Assembly (NCBI GenBank): GCA_009760855.2
Contig: WPIO01000144.1
Coordinates: 205,001-269,000 of the forward strand
Length of the DNA stretch: 64,000 bases
Reading direction: 5' to 3'
From: Cristatella mucedo
Lineage: Eukaryota > Bryozoa > Phylactolaemata > Cristatellidae
Below the pieces are notes generated by a model. It did no database searches. It worked only from the letters and a program-made list of their open reading frames with translations, and was not told where the DNA came from. Shown here in pieces: positions 1-12,517 of the stretch. Within the stretch, counting starts at the first letter, position 1. Every line of letters begins with the position of its first letter. The translations under genes were made by a program, and so were the position numbers.

Positions 1-3000
1 AAGCACGCGCGGGTACGGATGCAGGTGCGGTTTTATTTTCAATATAAGTATCTAAAAATTAATATCAGTGGTTATGTAGCCGAGTTTATGGGTACTAGCC
101 TATTCCCGCTAGTGCGCACCTGCTATTTACGCCGGCCTGGGTCGCTACACAGGGCGCTCCTGGCAACAGTGGCGCGAGGGTGATCGTCCGAGTATATAAA
201 ACTTTATAGAACACACACGCACGCACTAAACAAAGGTAAACTAGAAAATTCTACCGGGAGAATCCTACACACAACAATCAGTAGGGGCGCGAGATGAAGC
301 CGCAAGTGGGTGCAAACGTTTCAGTTGTTCAATCGGCTTCCGGAGTCCCAACGTCAAACCGGCTCCGTTCCAAGAGTACAAGCTTACACCGTCAAAGATC
401 CGGCTAGCTGCGTCAGTTCTTGAACTGTCGAGTCAACGCCTACCCAGTAGAGAGGTTCCACCGAAAAGGGTCGAGCACGCCGACCCAAGGTCTGGTTCTC
501 GGGCCTCTGGGAGCCGACCCCGGAATTTGCCCTTCCTCGGCTAGGCGACGCCCAGCTCGACATAGCAATCTTCAGTAGCTCCATTTACACTGTGGCTGCA
601 CAGCTGCAGAGCTTGCGGGTTTATTTGCACGGGGATCGAAAGCACGCTCTCTGAAGCATATTTGACTTCAGCCAAACCAGAGCGATAGCAGGGGCAGAAG
701 CATATGGTAGGACACGTGGCCAGATTAGATGCAATTTCAGAGAGTCAGACGTGATGCGGGGCAAAGCGATGGAAAATAAGACAACGAGTGACGGGAGTTA
801 AATTCGACGTTCTCTCTGCTTGAACGGCGAGCCAGTGTAGCTCCCAGAGGCTTATACTGATTTTTGTATTGCGTGAATTCAAGACTTTTCCTAAGTGAAT
901 ACAGCACTTCACACACGCCGCAAAGCATTGATTCGTCCGAGGAACTGCGGCCAAACTGTGGGAACAGTTTTTCGTCTTCCCTCTGACTATTAATACATCA
1001 TCGAGCTGTGTAATTTCGAATATAATTGCATCTCTTCCTACGTCCCTATAAACAGAAGCCACTTAAAATTCGCTGGCCGTCGATGACCAATAAGGAAGAG
1101 AGTCAGCGAAATTCCCATATATGAATGCGTGCTAAAAAACCCTTCCCATAGTAGAAAGTAAAAATTAAATTTAGATTGATTTTAAAATGACTAATATCCT
1201 GTCCAGAACGTTCTTAATAACCTTTGACTTAAGTAATTTTCGGTTTCCAGCTGGCGCTGATCAATGGGTGATGAGCTTGCATGAAGACAGATGTGACTAA
1301 ACAGATTCGGGTTTCCAGTTGAAGGTTAAATTTCATTATAATTTCATAAGATTTTGATCAATTTTTTCTATAGCAACATTATTATAAGCTATTTTGAAAT
1401 TTTCCATTAGTCTTCTTTTGTGAGTTTCCTATGCTAAGAAAGAACTACAGAATTCCCAATCAATAAGACTGGCTTAACAGCTAGGTTTGCAGACATTGAT
1501 TCACCGTGAATTCCTCCGCAGTTTAGGCTAATAAAGCATGATATGCATGGAAGCAGTCATCTCGCCTTTGCTCTCATACAGTTGAAACCTTTGGTGAACT
1601 GGGCCTTCATTTTGCATGCGCAGAAAGTCGAGAATTCCCTTTGAGGCGTCTGTCAACACTAACATTGACTTTGCATTGTTCATGTCGTTCCTTAAGGCGC
1701 ATCTGTTCCGCTCAGCTTCCTCATCGCCCCAGTGAACCTGTCTCTCTTTTTTTATCTCGTCTGCGGTGCGGCGCTTTCACGTGTGCGCATGATTCGTGGC
1801 GCATGTTTCACTAACAAACTCGGGAAAGCAGCAAAATAGTCTCATAGCAGTTTTCAATTCAAGCTTTGCGACATTTATTTAAATCTGTAACCCATGCCGT
1901 CTCTAGGAAATGCATTGCTTTGGTAGTATTCCCCCATCGACACTATAGTCGTAATGCAGCACTCGTTGAAATCCTGGTCAGCAACAGAATGCACTCTAAC
2001 GTGCCAACAGCAATGCAATCATCTCAAACGTTCCACGAGCATTGCTGCCATCTCGAACACGAGAGCTCGCCGCCTGCGGACTCGCTTCGCTGAGTCACAG
2101 CTGACAACGCTGCGCCATCTTGGCGCGCATGATGGAAGGATGTCATCTTTCCGCGTGGTGATGCAAGGGTAAATTTGCTCGCTTTAATTGGCAGAGATTA
2201 CCGCAGATGGCTGCAATGATCTCAAAGATCCCGCTAGCATAACGATAATCTCAAGCGTCCTGAGGGCGTCGTGGTTGGTTGGAAAGAAGTAGATAAATCT
2301 CCAACATTAGAAAGCTTAGTTTTGTACTTTGGCATATAGAGTGAAAAACTAAAATCGCAATCTACAAAATATCCCACGAATGCATTTTGTGGCGAAACTG
2401 GATTCGCTTAATTAGGTTAAGTTGATAGAGGACTAGACAGAACGCTAAAGCTAATCTGTAACTTTAATTAGAATTGTAACTGCCAAAGTATTTTCTGGAG
2501 TTGTTGTAAGCTGGACCGGTTGGCTGGCCCCGTCTGATTTGGCAGCGGTTTGACAAACGAGAAACAACGACTCAATAAATAGGCATGGATAAATTATGCT
2601 TTTGTACTTACAGTATACTCAGATTCAGCTTAATCTTTGACGATTGGCATTAGGAAAACGTGGGCTACATGCTGACCACTTATAAATGCATCGCATAGTA
2701 GCACAGCTGCAACTCCATTCAAATAGCGGCTGCTTGGAAGTTGCAGCACAGCAACTAAAACTCCGATGTATTTGGAAGACACGGGTTCCTCTTCAGCTGT
2801 CTTGCTGGAGTTCATTAGGTGGAAGGCTGTGATTTCAAGTAGAGCCCAATAACTTGATCCCTGTTCGCTGGCCGATCAACTGCTAGTTTTCTCTTTATTC
2901 TTAACCTGGAGCTATGTTTTCACTTTTTTGGTCTTTACCAATCTGGTGTGGGGGCTGGCTTGTTAGACAAGCTTTCTTAGCGTGCGAATAAAGTTAGGAG

Positions 3001-3418
3001 ATAGCCAGATATATCATGTCTCCTGTAAAAACTTCTATTCGTTCGCTGTCAATATAACAGATGGCTTGTGTATATTGCCTAGCGTTACATAACCCTAAAG
3101 CGTGCTGCTGTGCAGCATGCAACGAAAGTTATCAAGGCATTCGGAGATCTTAATGCGCAGGCGCTGGACTAAGCTTTCGCGCTAGGGCGTAGCTAATCCA
3201 TAGGCCTCTGCGCAGGGCTTCCGAAGGAAACTTTCGTCGCATGCAAATAAATTAAGGCCCAGATCTCCAAATATTTAAATTTATAGCATTCCATTATAAC
3301 TTGTGTAACTCACGGCTTTCGGGTACTCCGGCCTAAGTAATCAATCGTTAACAGTTGGCGTAACACTTCTTTTGAAGTACCCGAACCATATTATGCATGC
3401 TGAGAGTGTGCATATCTA
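1..3418. other. Region without recognised gene
   Basis: I see no convincing gene, tRNA, SINE or LINE piece here. ORFs are short (up to about 105 codons) and overlap on both strands. A 66-codon minus-strand frame at 384-584 has varied, soluble-protein-like composition but no clear splice sites, so I do not call it. Confidence 0.5.
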
Positions 3419-3492
3419 CAATATATATATATATATATATATATATGCAATATATATATATATATATATATGCAATATATATATATATATAC
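3419..3492. repeat. (AT)n microsatellite
   Basis: Three AT runs are separated by short GCAA-containing spacers. ORFs across it are Tyr-Ile alternations and are not genes. Confidence 0.95.
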
Positions 3493-4119
3493 ATAATATG
3501 CATATTAACAATGTGCATATGGTCACTCTTCCTTTACAGTACAATTAAAGTGCCTAGAGAGGCATTCAGTTATTCAAGGATGCTAAACAAACGCATTACT
3601 GTTATTATTATTATCAGCAGTGGCAAACTTTTGAGAAGGAGTCTAAAAACGAGCATAACCATTTGAATATCACCCAGTGAATGACTCCTAGTATTTGTTG
3701 GCAAAGGAAGTGATCATCGACCAATATTATCAATTTTATCAATGTAACTTTTTCATATTTAGGGTGAGGCCATTTTTTTATAATTTCATCCCACCAATTT
3801 ACTTATGCACTATTTAAGTGGAGAGATTCTTGCATCTCATTGTTACAGCTGTATCAAATTGAGAAAAACGTAAAATTGTTATACCGCCTTAAGCTTGTTT
3901 ATGCAAAAGTACAAAACGTGCCTCCCAGTAGCTTTACATCAAGGACCGGATAGTAGACATGGCTTGAAAAATATTTTACCGCAAAAATTCCCAGGAAACT
4001 GACTTAAAATGGTTATACAATTTGGCAAGAACACGTTGAAATATAAAATACTTTTTTATTTGAGGTCGAGTAGTTCTTCTGATGCAATCTTCATAGGTTT
4101 GTACTCCGGCCGTTGCACT
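3493..4119. other. AT-rich DNA without recognised feature
   Basis: Only short frames and a small TTA/TTAT run near 3,603 are visible. No repeat family was recognised. Confidence 0.5.
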
Positions 4120-5050
4120 CTTTAGGACACCCAAAGCGTGTGGCTAGATTGGAAGACTTTGTTCTTCTAATAAGATAAATAATAAATAAATAGTAATATA
4201 ATTCTGATAGGCCGTACTTTTGCATGACCGTCACTGTGTGCTCGAAATTTAGGTGTTGTCTTAGAAAGCTGCCAACATTTTGAAAGCTTACTTAAGAAGA
4301 CTGCTTCTACAGTTAGCCATCACGTCCGATTACTATCTATGATTAGGAACTGTTGTCCACTTTATCTATCAAAACTTTTACCTAGCTCCCCGGATCTGTC
4401 TCAGCAAGATTGTTGCAGTTCCGCTTTGGCTGGGCTACCAAAAAAGCCACTAGGCCGCTGCAGCTGATGATGAATGTGGTTGCAAGGGCGGCCAACTAGT
4501 TCCAGAGTTTTGTGTCTCCTTTGCGGAAAGAGATTCGATGTTTGTCGGTTGATCATCGGATACAGAGCAAAGGTTCTTACGCTGACCCACAAGGCCCAGG
4601 CCATGGCTTGGCTCCTCCATACCGAGCTGAACTGCTGCAACAGTTTCAGCTTCCTCATGCTCACAAGGTTTGGCCTACGTATATTAAATTAGCCGTTTCA
4701 TTTCTTCGCTTAAAGACCATTGGCGGCAGAAGCTTTAGTTCTGCAGATTCTAGAGTATGAAACTCACTTCCACGATACTTACGCAACAACAATTAGTCTC
4801 CTGCTGCATACTTGCTGCCGGCTACGGCACATCCTTTCCAGCCGTCCTGAGCTGTTACTTGCATATTACTCACTACCTCAACTGCTCTTCCGACTCTGCT
4901 ATGCTTCCCACATTCTCTTTGTTTCGTGAGATGAATTCTTCTGTAAATGCGTACTAAAAGTCGCTCATGCTGTGGGCGTGCTATAAAAATTTCTCCTGCG
5001 TAACACCCACATAGTCGTTGTGACTTAGTAGACTTACGGACGGTAATACG
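4120..5050 (+). mobile_element. LINE family 2, 5'-truncated and decayed 3' part
   Basis: This is the C-terminal part of a CR1/L2-like reverse transcriptase plus its 3' end. Frames broken by indels match the better copy at 41.2-41.9 kb on the minus strand: a region like SRLDYCNSLLAGLPKK, then RIQSKVLTLTHKA and HGLAPSYLAELL-like blocks. It ends with the family 2 terminus near 5,000-5,045 (GTAACACCCACATAGTC and an acquired ACGGACGG motif). It matches 54,090-54,400 at its left part. It is inactive. Confidence 0.75.
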
Positions 5051-5059
5051 TGCAAAATA

Positions 5060-5221
5060 CAGCTGATTGAACAGTCTCTTTTGTATAGCGACAGAAGAGC
5101 CTTGACGGCTATCGCCACCGCTTGAAGTGGCAATAAAGGATTGTCCACCTCAGGATTCGAACGCACGACCTCCGGCCGAGGTCGTGAAAAGCAACCGCTT
5201 TACCTAGTGCCATCACGGCTC
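5060..5221 (-). mobile_element. SINE type II (tRNA-derived)
   Basis: Read on the minus strand it starts with a tRNA-like head (GGCACTAGGTAAAGCGG, later GTTCGAATCCTG as a B-box-like block). The family body follows: GGTGGCGATAGCC, CTTCTGTCGCTATACAAAAG and ATCAGCT. The same body recurs at 14.4, 23.3, 32.1, 36.4, 57.2 and 62.8 kb. Confidence 0.8.
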
Positions 5222-5337
5222 ACAAACATCCATACATACACACATACATGCCTACATACATACATACATACATGCACACACACACACATATTTACTTACA
5301 TATGTACGTACATACACACACATGCATACACTCATGC

Positions 5338-5371
<34 letters not shown>

Positions 5372-5508
5372 TCATATATACATAAATACATACATATATG
5401 CCTACACCCATAAACACACACATACGCACACACACACGCACACACACACACACACACACACGCACACACACGCACACACACACACGCACACACACACACA
5501 TACATAAA
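5222..5508. repeat. Compound (CATA)n/(CA)n/(AT)n microsatellite
   Basis: CATA repeats pass into AT and then CA/CG-interrupted repeats, directly next to the 5' (tRNA-head) end of the SINE at 5,060-5,221. Thr-His and Val-Cys ORFs here are translations of the repeat. Confidence 0.95.
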
Positions 5509-5624
5509 TTTATGTTATGCAGCCTCCCACCCTGCAACCTCCGTTAGGGGCACATTCTTGTCGTACTGCGTGTGGTACTAATAAGTTGATCTTACATCCT
5601 GCTTTTTTATTACTATATTGATAT

Positions 5625-5712
5625 GCTCCCTTTGCAGCAAATTTAAAGCGCCTGAAGGGATTGATTTCTCTGAAGGCTCTTTATCAAGTGCGTTATTATT
5701 ATTATTATTATG
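5625..5712 (+). mobile_element. LINE family 1 3'-terminal tail
   Basis: A short relic of the family 1 end: TTTGCAGCAAATTTAAAGCG, a degenerate hairpin, CTTTATCAAGTGCGTTATT and an (ATT)n tail. Confidence 0.8.
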
Positions 5713-6496
5713 CTGTTTTATATTGTTTAAGGTTCGACGCTAAGGCAACCGGATTACTTAACCTTATAGTTATTTGATCGCAAGAAATCGTCACTCTTAT
5801 CTCCTAGAGATGACAGCTAGCGATGATTTGTGGCAGCTCCCGAGTGGGGGGGGGGGTCGCGCAGTTATCAGAAAAATCCTACCGGAAGGTAGCAAGCGGT
5901 TCTTTAGCTAGCTGCTAGAAAAAGCGACAGATCATTAATATGAACCAACTCGAATTAATGCAAAGGGTGAACCAAAATGGTGGCTCAAAAGAGGTCAGAC
6001 TCGTAACAACAAAGTGAGCTCGTTTGACGTCAATATTGCTTCTTTTTATTCTATAGTTATCGCCACGAATTAAGTGCATCGCGAATACCAGCCCCGCCTC
6101 CTTCGATGTCCACTCCGCCGGAGGTCACTTACAACAAGCAGTCTAAGCGCTCGCCCAGTGTACCCATAGCGCGTTTGACACCTGCTCGGGGCCACGAAGC
6201 TAGCAGCCGCACTGACCAGAGCCCGGTGCGGCGCGGCAGTAGAGCGTGCTACTCGCACGACGCGAGAGCCAAGCGGGCACTGGCTAAGCTTCACCTCTTC
6301 CTGCGAGCCCTCGGTGAGCCGCTGTCACGTCTACAACCTACACCTGTAACTGCCAACTTAGCTGAACTGCATTTGCCATCGCGACTGTAGCAGAGATGCA
6401 AGGAGAACAAAATCGTGGCCTAAAATTGGGCATTCACGCGTATAGCGAACGTGGACAAAGTCTTCCGCCGGTCGCAGTATTAATGACCCGCAGCCT
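5713..6496. other. Unassigned region, partly GC-rich
   Basis: A G run near 5,847 and CpG-rich DNA from about 6,080 to 6,400 are visible. Overlapping ORFs on both strands (94 codons plus, 74 codons minus) look like GC-rich shadows. No splice structure could be supported. Confidence 0.4.
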
Positions 6497-6637
6497 TAGC
6501 TGACTTAACAGCCTCATTTTCATGGCGGCAGAGGAGCCTTCATAGCTATTTCCTCACGCACTGCAGGACTTGAACTCACGACCCGGGTTGTGCCGAGCTA
6601 GCACCTTACGTCCTGAACTAAGACCAGGGGCCAATGG
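6497..6637 (-). mobile_element. SINE type II, decayed
   Basis: The minus strand shows the tRNA-like head, a degenerate B box near GTGAGTTCAAGTCCTGC, and the family body with a GCCGCCATGAAAATGAGGCT-like segment ending in TTAAGTCAGCT. It is more diverged than the copies at 14.4 and 23.3 kb. Confidence 0.65.
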
Positions 6638-9264
6638 CCTTAAAGTTGGTCCCTGATTTTGAACTGGAGACCGCCGACGGCATAGCGGCAATGCGTTGGC
6701 ACTTGAGCGGCACAATATTTATTTATGTAACTGGATCCAAGCACGACGCGGCCGCTGTGCACTCGTGACGAGAGATTCTCGACCGGGCCGAAACAAGCAG
6801 GCGAGCTTCTCTGCAAGTCAGCGAGCCATTTGGCTGAGCCTTCAGCTGCATGAAGCTTTAACAAGTCCGCCTCAAGTCGCGCGTCGTGACGCTAGAGAAC
6901 GCGCGCTTGCAAAGGCGCACGATTTTGTTTATAAACTCCACCTCAATCACTTCGTGTTTAGTCGGGAAGGCCTAAAGGCAGCGAGTTATAGAAGTCGTGT
7001 AGAGATGTCGCAAATTCATGGAGCAGCTTCGGTGAGGTATTCCATATACAACCAAACTCAAAGCCTTGCAGTGTTACTTTTATATATATATATATATATA
7101 TATTATAATTATATATCATAGAATTGTTTTATAATATTTATATTTATAAATGGACTTAAGAAGATCGCTGGAGCACATACCACCAGAAACGCCTATTGGG
7201 TTACTGCTAGCATCAAATCCAGTTTTGTTCTTTCAATCAGATAAGTGCTGTATCGCCGCAGAACTGCAGCTATCACGCCTAAGCAAGACGGTGGGTGTTC
7301 AAGTAGGATTAAGTGACCGATAGACGGTATCACTACGTACCAAAGGAGCCCGGGGAATTCGAAGAAAGACGCCACCTAAATCCTGGCAGGGTTGGTATAC
7401 GCTCAAACAGTGTTGACTCTGCGTAGAGGTTTGCCGTTAGCTGCTGGATTTTAAGTTTAGCTCCAAGTTTGAAAAAAGTTCTGAAACTACTCGCTGCAGC
7501 ATTTTTTACAGGAGCGGCAGTGAGGAGGCAGCTGAGTTGAAGGCGCCGCTGGCGAGTAGTCCAACATGATGCTACCTTGAGCGTGACGCCTTTTTTGGCC
7601 TTTTACGCCTAGCTGAAAAGCCCGAGATAAAGTTTGATTCGCCGAATAACTACCCACCGCCGTCTGGGCAAGCAGTCGCCGTAGCAATCGCCGATTCCAG
7701 CATTGGCGCTCGAACGCCACGCTGAAGCGATCCAGGCTGCCAGGCGGCCGCCCGAGCGACTGTACAAAACGCGCTTTCGCGCCAGCCGACAGACATCCCC
7801 GATGCGGGAGCGCGAGATCGCACGAGACGCCAGCGCTTCGCCGTTCCGGGCTGCATTAGAGACGCGCGTTCACGCGGACGCTGCAGCGGGCCAGCGCGCG
7901 ATCGCTCGACCGGGCGCAAACCGGTCGCAGCTGCCCAGCCTCCGACTCGAACGCGCTAAACCTCGTCAACCAATCGCCGCCATGTTTATTGCAACGGCCC
8001 ATAAACCGACAGCAGCGAAATAAACTCCGCTGGGCCATAAACTGGCAGCGGTGGGAATAGCCAGACCGTAAAAGGCCACCGGCCCTACGCTATTAATAGC
8101 AAAGCCTTAGATCAGCCACAAGATGAAGAGAAAGCGACAGGGGAAATGCTGCACACGTCGCCGCCCAGAATGACTGACGAAGTGTCGCTTTGTATCCCGG
8201 TTTATAAGGTATTGGTCATTGGCTACGACACGTACCTGATGATAATGACGCATGAAAAGCTCAACGATCTCAAGCGACTTGTCATTAAGAAGGCAATATT
8301 TAAAGTTAAAAAAGTAAGTTAACTTAAATATACTATCTCCTCGGGTCCTCAAACGAGAAGGCAGACGATGCCCGAAGCTCACGGGACTGTCGACAAACAC
8401 GTCAGTGCAGTAAGAGCTAGAGAAAAGAAAGAGAAAGTCTTAATTTATTTATTAATTAAAAATAAAACTTAAATTCCCAAAATTAACTGTCGAACGTAGG
8501 TTTCGAAATGCAGCGCGCTGCATGTATTGCCCATGCAGCGCGCTGGCGGTCGTAGACTTTCTTTGCTTGTTTTTTAACTGCGCCGGTTGCGATGTAGCAG
8601 GCAAGCGGACCTGGCCTCTGAAGAGCTTGAATAGAAGTATAGGCACTAGTAATTAATGATGCTCTGACAATAGGAACGTGAGCCCAGGTTGGACGACAAG
8701 ACATTATCTTAATACGTGTTTTTCTATATCTGAGAGCTCCGCGTGTAACGGTGCACGGCAGAAGCTTCCTCGGTTGGCATAGTCTCCACTCGCTGTAGAA
8801 CGACATTTATTCAAAGCAACAGCCGAGGATCTCTCCAGACAGCTCGTTGCATGCAAACCGCCACCGGGTGGCTACCATATTACACCCGCACAGCGTATAA
8901 CAATTAGAACGACTCTCGCTGCTACGCACGCAGCGAGCGATGCACGAACTCAACCCGCGAAACGCCACCAATGAAGCCTACTTATTACTGGCGCCATGTG
9001 GCCCGGCAAAGGCAAATTAGCGGCGTTAAGAGGCTGCAATCGAGTGGCTTTCTCTGACCACGTGACTTTCGTCTACTGACCAATGAAATAGACATCAAAC
9101 CAGCTGGCGAGGATAGAAAGCTCCAGCAGCCAGGATTTAGAGCCAATCGGTTTATCTGGGACCGCACTGATCCGTTTGTTTAATGCTCTCATCTGGAATG
9201 CCTGACTTGGGTCGAGTCTCTGCATTTGGCTCGGCTCGGTCTCGCTGAAGCCTTCGATTGGGCA
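6638..9264. other. Unassigned region with CpG-rich blocks
   Basis: Contains a short (AT)n run at 7,079-7,105 and CpG-rich blocks at about 7,640-8,000. ORFs up to 141 codons overlap on both strands and none has recognisable motifs or good splice partners. A promoter role for the CpG-rich block is possible but not shown. Confidence 0.4.
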
Positions 9265-9832
9265 TTGCTAAAATCTCCGGGCTTCTTTAGACAAGGATAC
9301 CGCGTCAAAGTTGGACCATGCATTTGTGACATCCCGTCTTGACTTCTGCAACTCACTGCTTGCTGGCCTACCGGCATGTGCAATCAGGCGATTACAGCAG
9401 GTGCAAAACTCCGCAGCTATAGGCTTGTCTGTCGTGAGCGTCGCAGCTGCCACATCGCACCACTTCTCGCCCACCTGTACTGGCTACCAGTCAAGCAACG
9501 CACCGACTTCAAGGTTTTATTGCTAACTTTTAAGTCACTTCATTCTTTGGCTCCAGCCTATCTCTCGGATACTATACTATACTATACTATACTCCCCCAC
9601 CAGGCCAAGCATCGTACAACCCATTTTTTTGAATCCAACAGTTTACCACTAACCACACTTGCATGCTGACCCTGTGCATGTTACCCTTTACCATGTTATT
9701 CATGTTGTTAATCAACCATGATATTACTCACCATTCAATCGCGTTTCCCTTTGCAGCAAATTTAAAGTGCCTACAAAAAGATTAAGTTCTCTGATGGTGC
9801 TTTATCAAGTGCATTATTATTATTATTATTAA
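9265..9832 (+). mobile_element. LINE family 1, 5'-truncated 3' end
   Basis: Encodes the RT-C-terminal region (TSRLDFCNSLLAGLPACAIR, then YWLPVKQRTDFKVLLLTFKS with frameshifts). It contains an ATACT expansion at 9,569-9,593 and ends in GCACTTTAAATTTGCTGC-type sequence on the complement, then an (ATT)n tail at 9,816-9,831. It is a dead copy. Confidence 0.85.
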
Positions 9833-10654
9833 CTGATTTATTTGACTTCGTGAGCGCACTTCGTCTCGCCGGAGCTTCACTGGCACTTCATTGAGACGGT
9901 TAAAATCGTGTCTCAAAGGGAACTTGCACCTTTTTCTAGTGCTGAATACATTCATGTAAGAAGTTATTTAAGTACGCTATCCCTGGGGATATGTGCTCGG
10001 TCCTGTTCTTTTCGTAATCTATACCTTCCCTCCTGCTGATTTAATTACCAAGCTCAATCAATGCTAATATTTTAATGTCAGTGGAAAACACCTGGACATT
10101 TTTTTTTATTTTTTGCTGACTTCGATTATGATGTCAGAATCTGCTAATTTCATTTCAGCATATATTACTGATATTCTCAGTCGCAAGTCAGATCACTTTA
10201 TCATTTATCAAGATAATAATGCTCACTTAACAATAATTTAACCAGTAACACAAGGAAATTGGACCGTGCCCTTAAAATAGGCTCTTTCGCAATATCGCCC
10301 CCAAATAATCGCACCCACTCAGTGCGCCGTGTTTCAAGCTATCTTACACTACATAAATACATTAGCACTACCGTCAAGCATATACACTTCAAGCCATTTA
10401 TCATAGCGTGGATTCTGGCTCGCTTAGACAATGCTACCACAGCCATTCCGGTCAACGCATTTGCGATATCCATTCTAATCTTCTGTAACTCGCACGTCGC
10501 AGATCTGTCTTCCTACCTTTCCAATAACACGCTTGCAGTTGCGGCTAACATTGACAGCCAGGAAGTATCTGTATAAACGTCACACCCGTCTGTCGAATGA
10601 CAATACTTCTCACTAACTTAAACTGGCCATCCATCAAGCAACGTATCATAACAA
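9833..10654. other. Unassigned region with faint LINE traces
   Basis: A 105-codon plus-strand frame at 10,259-10,576 retains weak family 1 RT similarity in spacing and wording (KIGS.AISP near 10,275, then LILIFCNSHVADLS). I read it as a strongly decayed LINE relic rather than a gene. Confidence 0.4.
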
Positions 10655-11275
10655 CACTTATAATTATAATAACCTTGACATTCCGAGCTCAGAGAACACA
10701 ATCTCTTTCAAGCCACTTGACATTTGCTGCAAAGGAAGCACGATTGAATGGTTAGTGGTAGCATGCTCAATAAACAACACGAATAGCAATATTAGGGGTG
10801 ACATGCACAGGACCAGCATGTAAATATGGTTATTGGAAGCATGCACAGTGTCAGCACGCATAAGGACATGAATGACGAATCACACCAGCCCTCTAAATTC
10901 CGCGAAAAATAGATACGCTTGTATTTTTATTTTAACAGTGGTCAAGTTAGAGGGCGTCGTGACGCTTGTCGTAAGCCAATTCCAGGATTTAGGAGCATAC
11001 AAACTAAAGGCCTGACCTCCAAAAGATTTGAGCCTCCTACGGGGTATAGATAAACGATTAGATTCCCAAATGCCAGAGATATGATAGTTAGTCCGGTGGG
11101 GGAGTAGATCTGATAGGTAAGCTGGAGCCCAAGAATAAAGAGACCTAACAGTGAGTGACAAAACCTTGAAGTCAATGCGTTGCTTTACTTGGAACCAGTG
11201 CAGGTCGGCGAGAAGTGGTGTGATGTGGCAATTGCGACACTCACGACAGACAAGTCTAAGGACGGTACCTAAATC
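10655..11275 (-). mobile_element. LINE family 1, 3' end fragment
   Basis: On the minus strand this encodes SLYSWAPAYLSDLLPHRTNY followed by the NLKSFGGQAFS and APKSWNWL blocks of the family 1 C-terminus. It then has the untranslated end with an AGTGGCTTGAAAGAGATTGT-like terminus near 10,700. Frames are broken. Confidence 0.8.
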
Positions 11276-11279
11276 TTTT

Positions 11280-11612
11280 TTGAGGACTAAAGTCTTAAGG
11301 CGCTGAACGAGTCATTCAGCTGCTGCACTCCGGCTCTCCTAATTATGTACGCAACAACTACTCTCCTGCTGCCGACTGTGGCTCAGCCTTTTCAGCGGTC
11401 CCGTGCTGCTACTTCTATGCTACTCACTGCCTCAACTGCTCTCGTGACTCTGCTATGCTTCCCACTTTCTCTTTGCTGTGTGAGATGAAGTTTTGTGGCT
11501 ATCGAATGCATACCGAAAACCGATAAGGCTGTGCGTGCTCTATACAATATTCTCCTGCGTAACACCCACATAGTCTTTGTGGCTTTGCGGAGTTACAGAC
11601 GGAGATACATAC
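11280..11612 (+). mobile_element. LINE family 2 3' terminus
   Basis: The family 2 tail runs from the GAACGAGTCATTCAGCTGCT block to CACCCACATAGTCTTTGTGG and ends in GTTACAGACGGAGATACATA. The same block is at 59.7-60.03 kb and, inverted, at 36.85-37.08 and 41.2 kb. A CATA repeat follows directly and may have grown from the element's tail. Confidence 0.8.
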
Positions 11613-11742
11613 ATACATAAATACATACATTCATACATACATACATGCATACATACATACATGCATACATGCATGCATACATACATTCATACATGCATGC
11701 GTGCATGCATGCATGTATACATACATAATACACATAATACAT
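11609..11742. repeat. (CATA)n microsatellite
   Basis: CATA/CATG repeats at the 3' end of the family 2 LINE tail, and at the left boundary of duplicated module A. Confidence 0.95.
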
Positions 11743-11754
11743 AATACACATATG

Positions 11755-12200
11755 AGTTTATCCGGTGTGCCACGAATCGTTCCAGTGTGTCTTTGATAGC
11801 AATGATAGAAGAGAGAGTTGGCGGAAGTTGCTCAAACACTTTTGATCTAGTGTTGCTTTCTTGAGTAGTAGCCTGACTACGGCCTTTCTGAGAGGTTGCT
11901 GGGACACGACCTGAGGCTAACGGCCTATGAATGATGCTAGTTTTGCGTGGCAGCACCAGATTAGTGCATTTTAGAAGCAGGACAGTGGGAATAGGGTTCA
12001 AAGGACGTGTCGTCTTTTTGTATTCGGATTTGAACTTTAGGATGAGGTCACTATTGACCTCCTTGAATGTAAACTTTGAGGTGCTGCAAGGAATTGAGGG
12101 ACGGAATTCCTGAGGTTTTAATTTCGGTTTACTGAACTCAAATCCAACGTCGTCCACAGTCTCTGGCGCAGTCTCACTTTTGACGACGACCAATCGCAAA
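11755..12200 (-). mobile_element. LINE family 1 RT N-terminal fragment (module A)
   Basis: On the minus strand it encodes the start of the RT region: KFTFKEVNSD, then a KKTTRPLNPIPTVLLLKCTN block, the usual beginning of the palm in CR1/L2 RTs. A frameshift follows before RSQATTQE, where the intact frame reads like VVRLLLKKATLGQKSLSNFR. It is repeated at 21,010-21,470 (minus) and 27,560-28,015 (plus). Confidence 0.8.
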
Positions 12201-12391
12201 CACTACATGCTAGACGCTATTCACGACCGTGTGAACCTGAGAGGAAGCAGCTGCTGGCCGCGGTAATCGCAAAAGCGCGGTGAAAATGTGCCCAGGTCGA
12301 CGAGAGCGACATTGTCTGCTAGTTCGACGAGGTCCAGCTTGTCGGAGAGGGCACACTGTAAGATGAAAATCGCGAAGTTGGCTCCGACTGT

Positions 12392-12517
12392 CAGCTCGCA
12401 TTGGGCACGCTGGCGACCGCTCGTTACGTCAGTCAGCTCGCATTGGGCACGCTGGCGACAGCTCGTTACGTCAGTCAGCTCGCATTGGGTACCTGGACGA
12501 CAGCTCGTTACGACGCG
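12392..12517. repeat. 42-bp minisatellite, 3 copies (module A)
   Basis: Units start at 12,392, 12,434 and 12,476. Each begins CAGCTCGCATTGGG and the first two end with CGTTACGTCAGT. The octamer TTACGTCA (TGACGTAA on the minus strand, CRE/ATF-like) lies at 12,424-12,431 and 12,466-12,473; the last unit has TTACGACG instead. As 42 is a multiple of three, ORFs stay open across it on both strands. Confidence 0.95.

Noticed and set aside
5141-5537. Thr-His and Val-Cys ORFs over the CA/CATA repeat
   Set aside because: Microsatellite translations partly overlapping a SINE.
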